Shown piece after piece: positions 18,960-26,756 of a stretch of 64,000 nt of DNA. The notes beneath the pieces were generated by a model. The model searched no databases. It saw only the letters and a list, made by a program, of their open reading frames with translations, and was not told the DNA's origin. Made by a program: the position numbers and the translations under genes. Every line of letters starts with the position of its first letter. Positions within the stretch are counted from its first letter, which is position 1. The DNA comes from CAVXTF01 sp963701375 (GTDB taxonomy: Bacteria; Actinomycetota; Acidimicrobiia; Acidimicrobiales; CAVXTF01): the NCBI GenBank assembly GCA_963701375.1, contig CAVOZT010000005.1:434001-498000 (forward strand), read 5' to 3'.

Positions 18960-20102
18960 TTAATGGTTCGGCGCCTGCCAGTGGACCAGATCCTTACTGC
19001 GCGCGATGCCGATCTTTGCATGTCCCCAACCGCCGAAAGCGGTGAGCTCGTTGCTGCCGGCGTAGAGAAGGTAGTAGTACCCGCCGTTGGCGCGGTCGTT
19101 GCAAAGGAAGGCGGAGTTCGCCCATTCGTAGTTCACACTCGATATTCCACTTGCCGAGTCCCAGGGGGCCTTCGGGACGTCCAGTTCGTAGCCGCCTTTC
19201 CAGTCGAGCCATCCAGAGGGTCGGTCGGGGTTGCCGGCAAGCGTGTAGAGCCATGGCTGGTCGAGGACGTTGGAGGTGGCCATCAACCGCCACGTCCCGT
19301 CAACTGACAAGAACTCGTCGCGTTCGATCGTGTCTCCGTTGACACGGATGTCCGGCTTGCCGACGTATCGCCACGGCCCGCTCGGTGAGCCGTCGGGAGA
19401 CCACGCAATCTCGAAGGCCTGCTGGTTTCCGGCGACTCCTGCCTTGAACCCGAGCATCAACCCGTCAGCTGTCCACGCCAGAGAGCCATCGATCATCCGA
19501 TCAGTCGGGCCGGGAGCGAGGTTCTGTGCCAATGGATGCGGAGGCGACCACGTGACGAGATCGGTGGAGGTGCGGTAGTAGAGGCGGTCTTGCTCGCCCC
19601 CCGATTGTCCGGGGTCCGACTGGTAGGTCACGACGAACAGGCCTTCTGGGTCCCGGACCACCTCGGGCGAAGCGACGCCCAACGTGCCCGGTTGGGCCGG
19701 CCAGGCGACGGGAGCGGTCCAGTGGCTCAGGTCTTCACTAGTCGATGTGGCGATGTCCCAGTAGACGCCCCCCGGGATGGAGCGGTCGTACCTCACGTAG
19801 CTGAACAGCATGTGCCAACGATCGGCGTACCAGATCAACGCCTCGTCCTTCTCACCTGCTGAAGGAGACGAGAGGATCGGGTTGTGCAGGCTCGACCAGT
19901 CGATGGCGAGCGAACCCTTTGCACCTATTACGCACTCGTGGTCAGCGCCGGCCGCAACGACGACACCGGGCTTCGGAGATGTCGGCGACGATCCGTGGTT
20001 GGTGTTGTCCGCGCACGAAACGCATGCCAGGGAGATGAGTGCGGACAGGACGGTAAGTTTGGCTCCGCTCGAGTAGCGCCTTGCGCGGCCGCTACGCATC
20101 AC
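18960..20102 (-). CDS. Lipoprotein with five-bladed beta-propeller (GH43/GH62-like)
   Basis: This 380-residue protein has a signal peptide with the lipobox LACVSC (lipidated Cys about residue 30), so it is anchored on the outer face of the membrane. The rest resembles the five-bladed propeller of GH43/GH62 arabinan- or xylan-active enzymes, for example IDWSSLHNPILSSPSAGEKD near the start, YRTSTDLVTWSPP, IDGSLAWTADG, and GIARSKDLVHWQAP at the end. The acidic residues in GEKDEAL and TIERDEFL are candidates for the active site but cannot be assigned. Start is GTG 20102 or ATG 20099, overlapping the end of the patatin gene by about 10 bases, which suggests co-transcription. Confidence 0.7.
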   Translation of the reverse strand: MMRSGRARRYSSGAKLTVLSALISLACVSCADNTNHGSSPTSPKPGVVVAAGADHECVIGAKGSLAIDWSSLHNPILSSPSAGEKDEALIWYADRWHMLFSYVRYDRSIPGGVYWDIATSTSEDLSHWTAPVAWPAQPGTLGVASPEVVRDPEGLFVVTYQSDPGQSGGEQDRLYYRTSTDLVTWSPPHPLAQNLAPGPTDRMIDGSLAWTADGLMLGFKAGVAGNQQAFEIAWSPDGSPSGPWRYVGKPDIRVNGDTIERDEFLSVDGTWRLMATSNVLDQPWLYTLAGNPDRPSGWLDWKGGYELDVPKAPWDSASGISSVNYEWANSAFLCNDRANGGYYYLLYAGSNELTAFGGWGHAKIGIARSKDLVHWQAPNH

Positions 20103-21642
20103 CGTGGATCACGTCGTGGCTCAGAACATGAACCGCGTGAAGAGCCAGGTGTCCGAGCTCGACTTTGTCGGCCACGGACAGTTGAGCGAGTTGCGCGCCA
20201 CTAAGCCGGACGCCGTTCCAGCCGAGTCGGTCGTATTCGGCGTCGACTTTCTCGAGCGCGCCTCCGAGGTCGACGCCGGGCAGGTAGGCGGCCAGGCAGT
20301 GCTCCAGCCAGTACCTCATGTTTCGATAGCCGAGCGCGAAGTCGCTCTGGCGGAACCTGATGTCGAAGAATCCACCGAAATGAAAGAGAAACGATCCGGC
20401 CAACTGCTTCGAAGGGGGTTCCGTAACCGAGGGGTCGAGCGTCGGTGACACGACCTCGACCTTGATCGGGTCTTTCGACTGGAGGCCGGTGGCCTCACGC
20501 ACAAGCGCGTCGAGAACGGACTCGCAGTCGCCTGAGTCGACTGACGGCGGATTCTTCGGGGCTCGATTCGCTTGACTCGTAACGTTTGCCTGCCCGTCTC
20601 GAACCTGTCGCAAGGCCGAACCCACAGATGCGATGACGGCATCGCGTACGGCGGCGGCCTGGTCGTCCGAAAGCTCTGCGGCGGAGATACCTTCGTCGAT
20701 CCCTTTGCACACGGCTGGAGCCACGAATTTCACCCATTCCAAGTGAGAGTTCGTCTTCTGGAGCCGCTTCAGATCCTGATATATCGATTGCGACCGGCTC
20801 ATGCTGAATGAGTGAGTTCCTGTCCGGACCCAAGGAGGCAACGGGGCATCTCCGCCCCAGACCGGAGACGGGGTGGGGGCGGGAAAGGCGGGGTCCGGAT
20901 GAATGAGGACGTAAACCCGCTCGTCGTCGCTCTCGATCCCTTGGGCCAGGTCGATCGTGCGTCCGAGCGGCTCGTTGTCGACCGTCCCGCCGTCGGTGTA
21001 CCAGAACAGGCCGTCGGCCGGGAAGCCCTGAAGGCCGGCTTGGTCGTAACTCGTCTTGTCGGCCAGCCGGTTCAACTGCTTCGCCGGAAAACCGATGGCG
21101 TTCGACCCAGACGCGATTGCCGCTTCTGCGTGCCTCAGGAAGTCATCGGATCCTTCGGATGACGTGAGCGTCACGCCGTACCAGTCGAGGAAGGTCGACG
21201 CGTTCACCGTTGTGTTGCGGACGAGATCAGGTAGTGAGTAAGTGAGACCGGCAAGGCTCGCGAGCGCCATCGACAGCCTGACGGGCTCCTTTTGCCAGTT
21301 CGCCTGAGGCCCTTCGGGAACACCGTCTTTTCCGAGAACCTTCGAAGCCATCTGGGTCAGCGCCGCAGAGGAAAGCGGCGAATCGGTCGAATGGGTCGTC
21401 ATCGCCTTGAACGACACGTTCTCCACCCACGCCGCCGACATCAGGTCTACGCCGTCGACATCTCGAAGAAGCGATCGTGCTGTCAGCAGACCGGTGATCG
21501 ATCCCGCCGATGCAGATGCGATCGAATCGATGACGACGACATCTTCGCCGAGCACCTTCGCGGCAACGATCAGAGCCGCAAGCGCGCCTCCTTCATATGC
21601 ACCAAGTGAGACCGCGCCGGGAATCGTGAGGGAGAGACGCAA
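20092..21642 (-). CDS. Patatin-like phospholipase
   Basis: This 516-residue patatin-family acyl hydrolase probably cleaves phospholipid or other acyl esters. It has the N-terminal oxyanion-hole glycines (GAVSLGAYEGGAL), the nucleophile elbow as SASAGSITG (fitting GXSXG loosely as A-S-A-G-S), and the dyad aspartate in TDGGTVDNEP. A long C-terminal half (from about residue 260) is not part of the minimal patatin fold; it includes KNPPSVDSGDCESV and a final helical region. No signal peptide is obvious, so it is likely cytoplasmic. It is followed by the propeller lipoprotein with a short overlap, and preceded by a proline-rich membrane protein. Confidence 0.8.
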   Translation of the reverse strand: MRLSLTIPGAVSLGAYEGGALAALIVAAKVLGEDVVVIDSIASASAGSITGLLTARSLLRDVDGVDLMSAAWVENVSFKAMTTHSTDSPLSSAALTQMASKVLGKDGVPEGPQANWQKEPVRLSMALASLAGLTYSLPDLVRNTTVNASTFLDWYGVTLTSSEGSDDFLRHAEAAIASGSNAIGFPAKQLNRLADKTSYDQAGLQGFPADGLFWYTDGGTVDNEPLGRTIDLAQGIESDDERVYVLIHPDPAFPAPTPSPVWGGDAPLPPWVRTGTHSFSMSRSQSIYQDLKRLQKTNSHLEWVKFVAPAVCKGIDEGISAAELSDDQAAAVRDAVIASVGSALRQVRDGQANVTSQANRAPKNPPSVDSGDCESVLDALVREATGLQSKDPIKVEVVSPTLDPSVTEPPSKQLAGSFLFHFGGFFDIRFRQSDFALGYRNMRYWLEHCLAAYLPGVDLGGALEKVDAEYDRLGWNGVRLSGAQLAQLSVADKVELGHLALHAVHVLSHDVIHGDA

Positions 21643-21652
21643 CGAGACGTCC

Positions 21653-22375
21653 TCAGCCTATGTACCACTTGCCGTTTATCTGCTGGAGCGGGACAGGACT
21701 AATCGAGTTGTTGGCTGCGACTGCCGCCGCGTAGGCCTGGTCGAAACTGACGCCGTTTCCCGGCATTCCCGTGCTGGCCGAAGAGTTCGACTCGCAGTTG
21801 TTGCTGGTCGTGATGAAAGGGGCGCACAGTTCACCCGTGACCGCCACAAGCGCCTCGTTGCCCTGAACGACCTGGTTTACGACCGTCCCGCTCCCCGTCG
21901 CGCCGGTGAACGATGACTCGTGGCTCACGCACACCGCCTGCGAAGAGGGAACCGGGAAAGTGCAAACTTGCGCACCGTTGTTGGCGAGGACCGCCGAGAT
22001 GAATCCGTTCACCGTGGAGGTGGGTGAGTTCCCGCCCCCGCCGACGAGGACGACGATGAGCACGACCACCACGACGACAACAGCCACTCCTCCGCCGATC
22101 ATGGCGAGCATCTTGTTATTGAGCCCTGAGCGCGCCGGACCTTGCGCGGGGAAGCCGTAAGGAGGGACACCCCCTTGACCCTGGTAGGGCGGTGATTGCC
22201 CCGGCGGTGCGTACGGAGGTGGGGTCCCTCCGTAGGGCGGAGGAGTGCCACCGTAGGGAGGCGCCGAAGGTGCGCCGTAGGGAGGCTCGGAGGGGTTTCC
22301 GTAGGGTGGCACCGAGGGGTCGCCGCCGTAAGGCGGCGGCTGGGGATTCTCGTTCCCACCAGGATTAGAGTCCAT
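21653..22375 (-). CDS. Proline/tyrosine-rich single-pass membrane protein
   Basis: This 240-residue protein has a cytoplasmic tail of repeated PPYGG/PPPYGG/PSxPPYG units (residues 12-80), a long hydrophobic helix (MIGGGVAVVVVVVVLIVVLVGGGG at about 90-115), and an extracytoplasmic domain of about 120 residues. The external domain begins TSTVNGFISAVLANNGAQVC and ends QQINGKWYIG, resembling the DUF4878/lumazine-binding-like (NTF2-type) domains common on such actinobacterial proteins. It carries three or four Cys that may pair. It starts 10 bases upstream of the patatin gene and probably is cotranscribed. Function is unknown. Confidence 0.75.
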   Translation of the reverse strand: MDSNPGGNENPQPPPYGGDPSVPPYGNPSEPPYGAPSAPPYGGTPPPYGGTPPPYAPPGQSPPYQGQGGVPPYGFPAQGPARSGLNNKMLAMIGGGVAVVVVVVVLIVVLVGGGGNSPTSTVNGFISAVLANNGAQVCTFPVPSSQAVCVSHESSFTGATGSGTVVNQVVQGNEALVAVTGELCAPFITTSNNCESNSSASTGMPGNGVSFDQAYAAAVAANNSISPVPLQQINGKWYIG

Positions 22376-22509
22376 CTTCGTCTCCCTCAGCCTGCATGTT
22401 CCGGGACCGGAATGGTCCTCGGACCGCCGGGAATACAGTAGGCGACCGCTGGTCGTGGGAGGTGAGCCCAGACCGAGAGCCTGCTCTTTTGCCGATCATC
22501 TCCTCACGA

Positions 22510-23303
22510 TCAGAGAGAGATCAGCCCCTCGAGGTGTTGCGCGATCACGGGCCACGATTCGCACGCCGGATCAATCAGTTCTCGGTGGCCAAGGCCTTTG
22601 AGCGGTACGTACGACACGTCGTCGCCGAGCCCGCATCCCAGCTTCAGGTAATCGCTGCTCATCGACGGCGGCACAACCGTGTCAGACAACCCGTGCACGA
22701 GTACCTGGGGGACCCCGATCGGCAGGATCGCGGCGGGCGACCCCGCTCGATACGGTTCGGGTCTCTCCTCAGGTGATCCTCCGAGGAACCGTGAGACCGC
22801 GCCGTTGCCGAGCCAGAGCTCGTGGCCTCGAACCAGGTCTATGACACCCGCGAGCGAGACCGCGGCGGCGGGCCGCACGATCGGCTCAAACCCCGTCGCA
22901 CGTCAACGAGCCTCGGGCCCGGCGGCAGCCCAAAGCGCGAAACAACCACCGACCGAGTGACCGCAGGTGACGAGCCGTCGCGCGTCGACTCCAGGAAGTC
23001 GTTCGACGTGGTCCACTGCTCTGCTGATGTCGTCGAAGGTCAACGGCCATCCGCCACCACCACCGAGCAAACCTACGCGTCGGTACTCGATGTTCCAGGC
23101 CGCCCAACCACGTTCGACTGTCGCCCGGGCGAGCCCGTTCATCAGAGCCTTCGTATAGATTGACCGCCAATACCCTCCATGGATCAACACACGACCGGGA
23201 TGGCGCGTCCTTCCGGAATATCGGGGAGCCACGATCCCCGACCTGGCATCTCAGGTTGCCATATCGATGCCTGGTGCGCCTCACGGCTGAACGGTACCGC
23301 CAA
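22510..23303 (-). pseudogene. Alpha/beta hydrolase (kynurenine formamidase-like), disrupted twice
   Basis: The remains of an alpha/beta hydrolase of about 255 residues read RLAVPFSREAHQASIWQ from a TTG at about 23303. After a one-base shift near 23190 they continue VLIHGGYWRSIY (oxyanion HGG), then the nucleophile CGHSVGGCFALW. An in-frame TGA at 22903-22905 follows, and the same frame then resumes with PAAAVSLAGVIDL, VLVHGLSDTVVP (catalytic Asp) and LKGLGHRELIDP (catalytic His). All catalytic parts are present, so this is either recent inactivation or two consensus errors. The in-frame stop is not an indel, which makes real decay more credible here. It is divergent from the methyltransferase gene. 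Confidence 0.75.
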
Positions 23304-23359
23304 GCGTCTGAAGTGCGGTTGTGCACGCCGGTTGCTGATCGATCGCGGAAGGAAAAGAG

Positions 23360-24121
23360 ATGGGCAGCACTGAAGACGACGACTCGCCGGATGACGTGTC
23401 GAGAAACCCCACAGGCGAGTCGGCACTTAGAGAGCGTCTCGAGCTAGTGAGTAAGGTCCTTGCCTCACCCCCCACGATCCACAGGCATGGCACAGGGGTC
23501 TGGAGTACCGAGCAGTCGTGCTACGAGTTCATGGCCCGCAAGGTGGGTCCGGGATCGCGAACCCTGGAGACCGGCTGCGGGGTGTCCACGGTCTTGTTCG
23601 CCGGTTGGGGCTGCGATCACCTTTGCGTGGTCCCGGCGCCCGACCAGCGCGACGGGATCATGGCCTATTGCGCCGACAACGGAATCGATGCGGGTTCGCT
23701 CTCGTTCGACCTGAGGGGCTCGGAGTGGGCGCTGCCGGCGCTTGCACCCGAGGCCACTTACGACCTCGTGTTCATAGACGGCAGTCACGGCTTTCCTCTC
23801 CCAATTATCGACTGGTTCTACGGCGCGGCGCACCTGCGCGATGGGGGAGTCGCCATCTTCGACGACCGGCAGCTACCGCAGGTGAACCTCCTACTCGAGT
23901 GGTTCTTGGACCGCGACCCGCGCTGGGTGGGTCTTCAATCGACACCAAAGTGGGCTGCTTACAGAAGGCACTCGAGTGGTCCGCTGGGTGAAATCCAGAC
24001 GAGGCAGCCATTCCTGGACCCCGGCGATTCCCGACCGGCGCCGTCGTTGCGCGAGATGGTGAAGCGCGATCTCGTCCGGCCACGAATGGAGCGACTCCGA
24101 GCACGACGGACGTCTCGTTAG
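23360..24121 (+). CDS. Class I SAM-dependent methyltransferase
   Basis: This 253-residue protein has a Rossmann-type methyltransferase core: motif I TLETGCGVSTVLFA, an acidic strand end replaced by CVVPAPDQRDG, YDLVFIDGSHGFP (motif IV region) and GGVAIFDDRQLP. The IDGSHxFP pattern is typical of class I methyltransferases that act on sugars or are linked to cell-surface glycan genes. An AAGGA-type site precedes ATG 23360. It lies three bases before a glycosyltransferase gene, so a role in modifying an exported glycan or glycolipid is likely (inference). Confidence 0.75.
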   Translation: MGSTEDDDSPDDVSRNPTGESALRERLELVSKVLASPPTIHRHGTGVWSTEQSCYEFMARKVGPGSRTLETGCGVSTVLFAGWGCDHLCVVPAPDQRDGIMAYCADNGIDAGSLSFDLRGSEWALPALAPEATYDLVFIDGSHGFPLPIIDWFYGAAHLRDGGVAIFDDRQLPQVNLLLEWFLDRDPRWVGLQSTPKWAAYRRHSSGPLGEIQTRQPFLDPGDSRPAPSLREMVKRDLVRPRMERLRARRTSR

Positions 24122-24124
24122 CTG

Positions 24125-25390
24125 ATGAAGCTCCTCGTGGTGGGCCAGGATTTTCCCTGGCCCCCGACATACGGCTCCCACTTGCGCCTCTCCCAAGTCA
24201 TCCAAGTGGCGGCACGTCTTGGAGAGACCGATGTTTTCTCCTTCGTCATGAACCGCGATCCCGAGGCATGTGCAGTTCCCGCCGATATCAAGGTACGGCG
24301 CCTGAAGACAATCAAGTTCGGGCGCCCCGACTACTCGCTCACGCGCCGACTTCGATGGCTCGTCACACCGGGAATGCCACACGAGGTCGTCGCGTCTCGT
24401 TCCTCGCAGTTTTCAGCAGATTTCAACAGGTGGGTGGATCCTCCTTACGACGTCGTGTGGTTCAGCAAGGCGACCACGTTCGAGCTGCTGGAGCGTCCGA
24501 TGCTCGGACCCACGATCGTCAACCTTGACGATCTGGAGGATCAGAAGATAAGGGCGCGCCTGCATGCGATGCAGTCGCGCTCTCCACACCGGGGCACGCT
24601 GCACGGGGCCGGAGCGAGGGCGCAGGCGAAACTGAACGCCTCGCGATGGTCCTCACTCCAGAAGGCTGTTGCAGCGAGCGTCCAGCAGGTGGTTCTCTGC
24701 AGCGAGCTCGATTCCTCGCGCTTCGGAGCCGGCAACGTCACGGTCGTGCCAAACGGGTACGACGTTCCAGATCGCCCCGCCGGGAAGGTCGAAACCGGGA
24801 CACCCCCAACGATCCTGCTCCAAGGATCCCTCGAATACGGTCCTAATGCTGACGCCGCTCGCTGGCTCGTCGAAGAGATCGCGCCATTGATCCGAAAGGC
24901 CGTCCCGACCGTCGAGGTCCGTCTTGTCGGAGTGCCCGATGGCTCAGTACTCAAGCTTGACAATCCCCCTCTAGTGACAGTCGTTGGTCGCGTGGAATCG
25001 ATGGAACCCGAGCTAGCGCGCGCTGATCTGGTCGCCGTTCCGATCCGATATGGCAGCGGCACCAGGGTGAAGATCCTTGAAGCGTTCGCGCACCGCGTGC
25101 CAGTGGTCTCGACGACGCTCGGTGCCGAGGGTCTCGGTCTCGAACCCGACGTCCACCTTCTGGTCGCCGATGACGCTGGCGCATTCGCCGACGCTTGCGT
25201 CCGGGTGCTCGAAGACAGTGGTCTGCGTTTGGCGCTCACAGAGGAGGCGCACCGCCTGTTTCTCGAGCGGTATCAATGGGGTCACGCCAAGGATCGGATC
25301 AAGGAGCTGATGCTGCGCACAGCACAGGGAGGGTCGAAAAAGGCAGTGGACGAATTGAAAAGACCTCCCGGTCACTCCGATTTGCCCTGA
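24125..25390 (+). CDS. Glycosyltransferase, GT-B fold (GT4-like)
   Basis: This 421-residue GT-B enzyme transfers a sugar from a nucleotide donor. The N-terminal acceptor domain begins MKLLVVGQDFPWPPTYGSHLRL. The C-terminal donor domain includes VVPNGYDVP, ILLQGSLEYGPNADAARWL, VRLVGVPDG, and the donor-binding stretch VKILEAFAHRVPVVSTTLG with the conserved Glu. Length is typical. It follows the methyltransferase by three bases (one operon). The acceptor is unknown, and the protein is probably peripheral on the inner face of the membrane. Confidence 0.85.
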   Translation: MKLLVVGQDFPWPPTYGSHLRLSQVIQVAARLGETDVFSFVMNRDPEACAVPADIKVRRLKTIKFGRPDYSLTRRLRWLVTPGMPHEVVASRSSQFSADFNRWVDPPYDVVWFSKATTFELLERPMLGPTIVNLDDLEDQKIRARLHAMQSRSPHRGTLHGAGARAQAKLNASRWSSLQKAVAASVQQVVLCSELDSSRFGAGNVTVVPNGYDVPDRPAGKVETGTPPTILLQGSLEYGPNADAARWLVEEIAPLIRKAVPTVEVRLVGVPDGSVLKLDNPPLVTVVGRVESMEPELARADLVAVPIRYGSGTRVKILEAFAHRVPVVSTTLGAEGLGLEPDVHLLVADDAGAFADACVRVLEDSGLRLALTEEAHRLFLERYQWGHAKDRIKELMLRTAQGGSKKAVDELKRPPGHSDLP

Positions 25391-25442
25391 TTTCACTTTC
25401 CTTTTTTCCCTCTGTCTCGCAAATGCAAGTGTGGCTCATTTG

Positions 25443-25587
25443 GTCGCCCACCAGGGTGAACACCTCAAATCGTAAAAGAGGGGCGACAATGACCGCACAA
25501 CCTTGTCGGTTTAGCTTCTCTATTGAACACACTGTGTCGATCTGTCCTTTAGCTCATCTCGAGTGAATCCGCCTCCGTGAACGGAGG
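25443..25587 (+). promoter_or_regulatory. Structured leader upstream of the ice-binding-type gene
   Basis: The 214-base gap before the DUF3494 gene contains a 7-base perfect stem (GTCGCCC at 25443-25449 with GGGCGAC at 25481-25487). This stem encloses a smaller AGGGTG/CACCT hairpin that competes with a CCTC/GAGG pairing. A second hairpin lies close to the start codon (CCTCCG-tgaa-CGGAGG, 25572-25587), burying a GGAGG that could serve as ribosome-binding site. I could not match it to a known riboswitch consensus, so it is only a candidate RNA regulatory element. Confidence 0.35.
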
Positions 25588-25604
25588 AGAACAGGGGGTT
25601 TCCG

Positions 25605-26630
25605 ATGGAAACCCGAACGTGTACCTTTACTGCCCATTGGACAAACGTCTCGCGCTTGGCAGTGGCGACGAGCGGCTTGCTGCTCATCGGACTGTTCGTT
25701 ACTCCGTCCCGCGCATATGCGGCTGATGCAACCGTCGGGCTGGGCACCGCGGGCGCCTACTCCGTCCTCGGCGGCCAGACCGTGACCAATACCGGATATA
25801 CCACGCTCGGCCAAGGTCTCGGAGTGAGTCCGGGTAGCGCGATCACAGGTTTTCCTCCTGGTAAGGCGGCCGGTGCGACCCACAAGGCCGACGCGCAATC
25901 GTTGAAGGCGCAGTCCGACCTCGTGATCGCATACGACGACGCCGCGGGTCGAGCCAAGACAGCGAGCGTTGCAGGCGACCTGGTCGGGAAGAACCTGACC
26001 GCCGGCGTCTACAAATCGACCGGTCCGATTGCGCTGAGCGGGACCCTGACGTTGAACGGCCAGGGAAACCCGGACGCCGTTTTCATCTTCCAGGTCGCCA
26101 AAACGTTGATAACTGCCAGTGCCAGCAGGGTAAGCGTCATCAACGATGCGCAGGCTTGCAACATCTTTTGGCAGGTGGGCAGCTCAGCGACATTGGGTAC
26201 CCACTCGGCTTTTACAGGAACGATCATGGCACTGACGTCGATCACGGTCACCACCGGTGTCACCGTCGCAGGTCGCGCGCTGGCCCGTAACGGTGCGGTC
26301 ACGTTGGACGACGACGTCTTCACGATGCCGGCTTGCAGGACCAAGTCACCTCCACCACCGACGACTACCACCGCGGCGACTCACACCACTGCGACCACGG
26401 CGGTGCAGACCACTTCTCCACCGACCGGTCCGAATAGTCCGGGCGGGACAGCCGGGCCTGGCGGGGTGAATGGCGGCGTCGGCAACGGATCGAACATAGT
26501 TGGCACCCACACTCCGGGACTCGCGATCACTGGAGCCGGATCTCTCCTCAAGCCGATGCTCGGTGCCGGTGCCGTGTTGCTGCTCCTCGGGGGTCTGTTC
26601 TTAGCGCTGGGACGTCCTGCGGCACGCTGA
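25605..26630 (+). CDS. Secreted DUF3494 (ice-binding-type) protein with LAITG sortase anchor
   Basis: This 341-residue exported protein has a signal peptide (SGLLLIGLFVTPSRAYA, cut before ADATVGL), then a DUF3494/ice-binding-protein beta-helix domain. That domain is visible as VGLGTAGAYSVLGGQTVTNTGYTT, GDLVGKNLTAGVYKSTG, GTLTLNGQGNPDAVFIFQ, and FTGTIMALTSITVTTGV. A Pro/Thr linker follows, and then LAITG (about residues 306-310), a hydrophobic helix and an Arg-containing tail, which is the class E sortase signal of high-GC actinobacteria. The mature protein should be linked to peptidoglycan and face outward. DUF3494 proteins bind ice or act as adhesins; which applies here is not known. A structured leader precedes it. 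Confidence 0.85.
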   Translation: METRTCTFTAHWTNVSRLAVATSGLLLIGLFVTPSRAYAADATVGLGTAGAYSVLGGQTVTNTGYTTLGQGLGVSPGSAITGFPPGKAAGATHKADAQSLKAQSDLVIAYDDAAGRAKTASVAGDLVGKNLTAGVYKSTGPIALSGTLTLNGQGNPDAVFIFQVAKTLITASASRVSVINDAQACNIFWQVGSSATLGTHSAFTGTIMALTSITVTTGVTVAGRALARNGAVTLDDDVFTMPACRTKSPPPPTTTTAATHTTATTAVQTTSPPTGPNSPGGTAGPGGVNGGVGNGSNIVGTHTPGLAITGAGSLLKPMLGAGAVLLLLGGLFLALGRPAAR

Positions 26631-26695
26631 GAAGGGTTCAGAGCTAATCAGCCGAGCGCGTCACGGCGCGCTCTGATCACGTCCACAGATACGCC

Positions 26696-26728
26696 GGTGG
26701 CCGGACCCCAGAGCGGGGTCCGGCCACC
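26696..26728. terminator. Strong bidirectional hairpin terminator
   Basis: A perfect 14-base stem (GGTGGCCGGACCCC at 26696-26709, GGGGTCCGGCCACC at 26715-26728) with a five-base loop lies between the converging ice-binding-type and sedolisin genes. It lacks a U-run, as is common in high-GC actinobacteria, but its stability and position fit a shared terminator. Confidence 0.7.
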
Positions 26729-26756
26729 ACACAATTGCGTGACGAGAAGGATCTCG

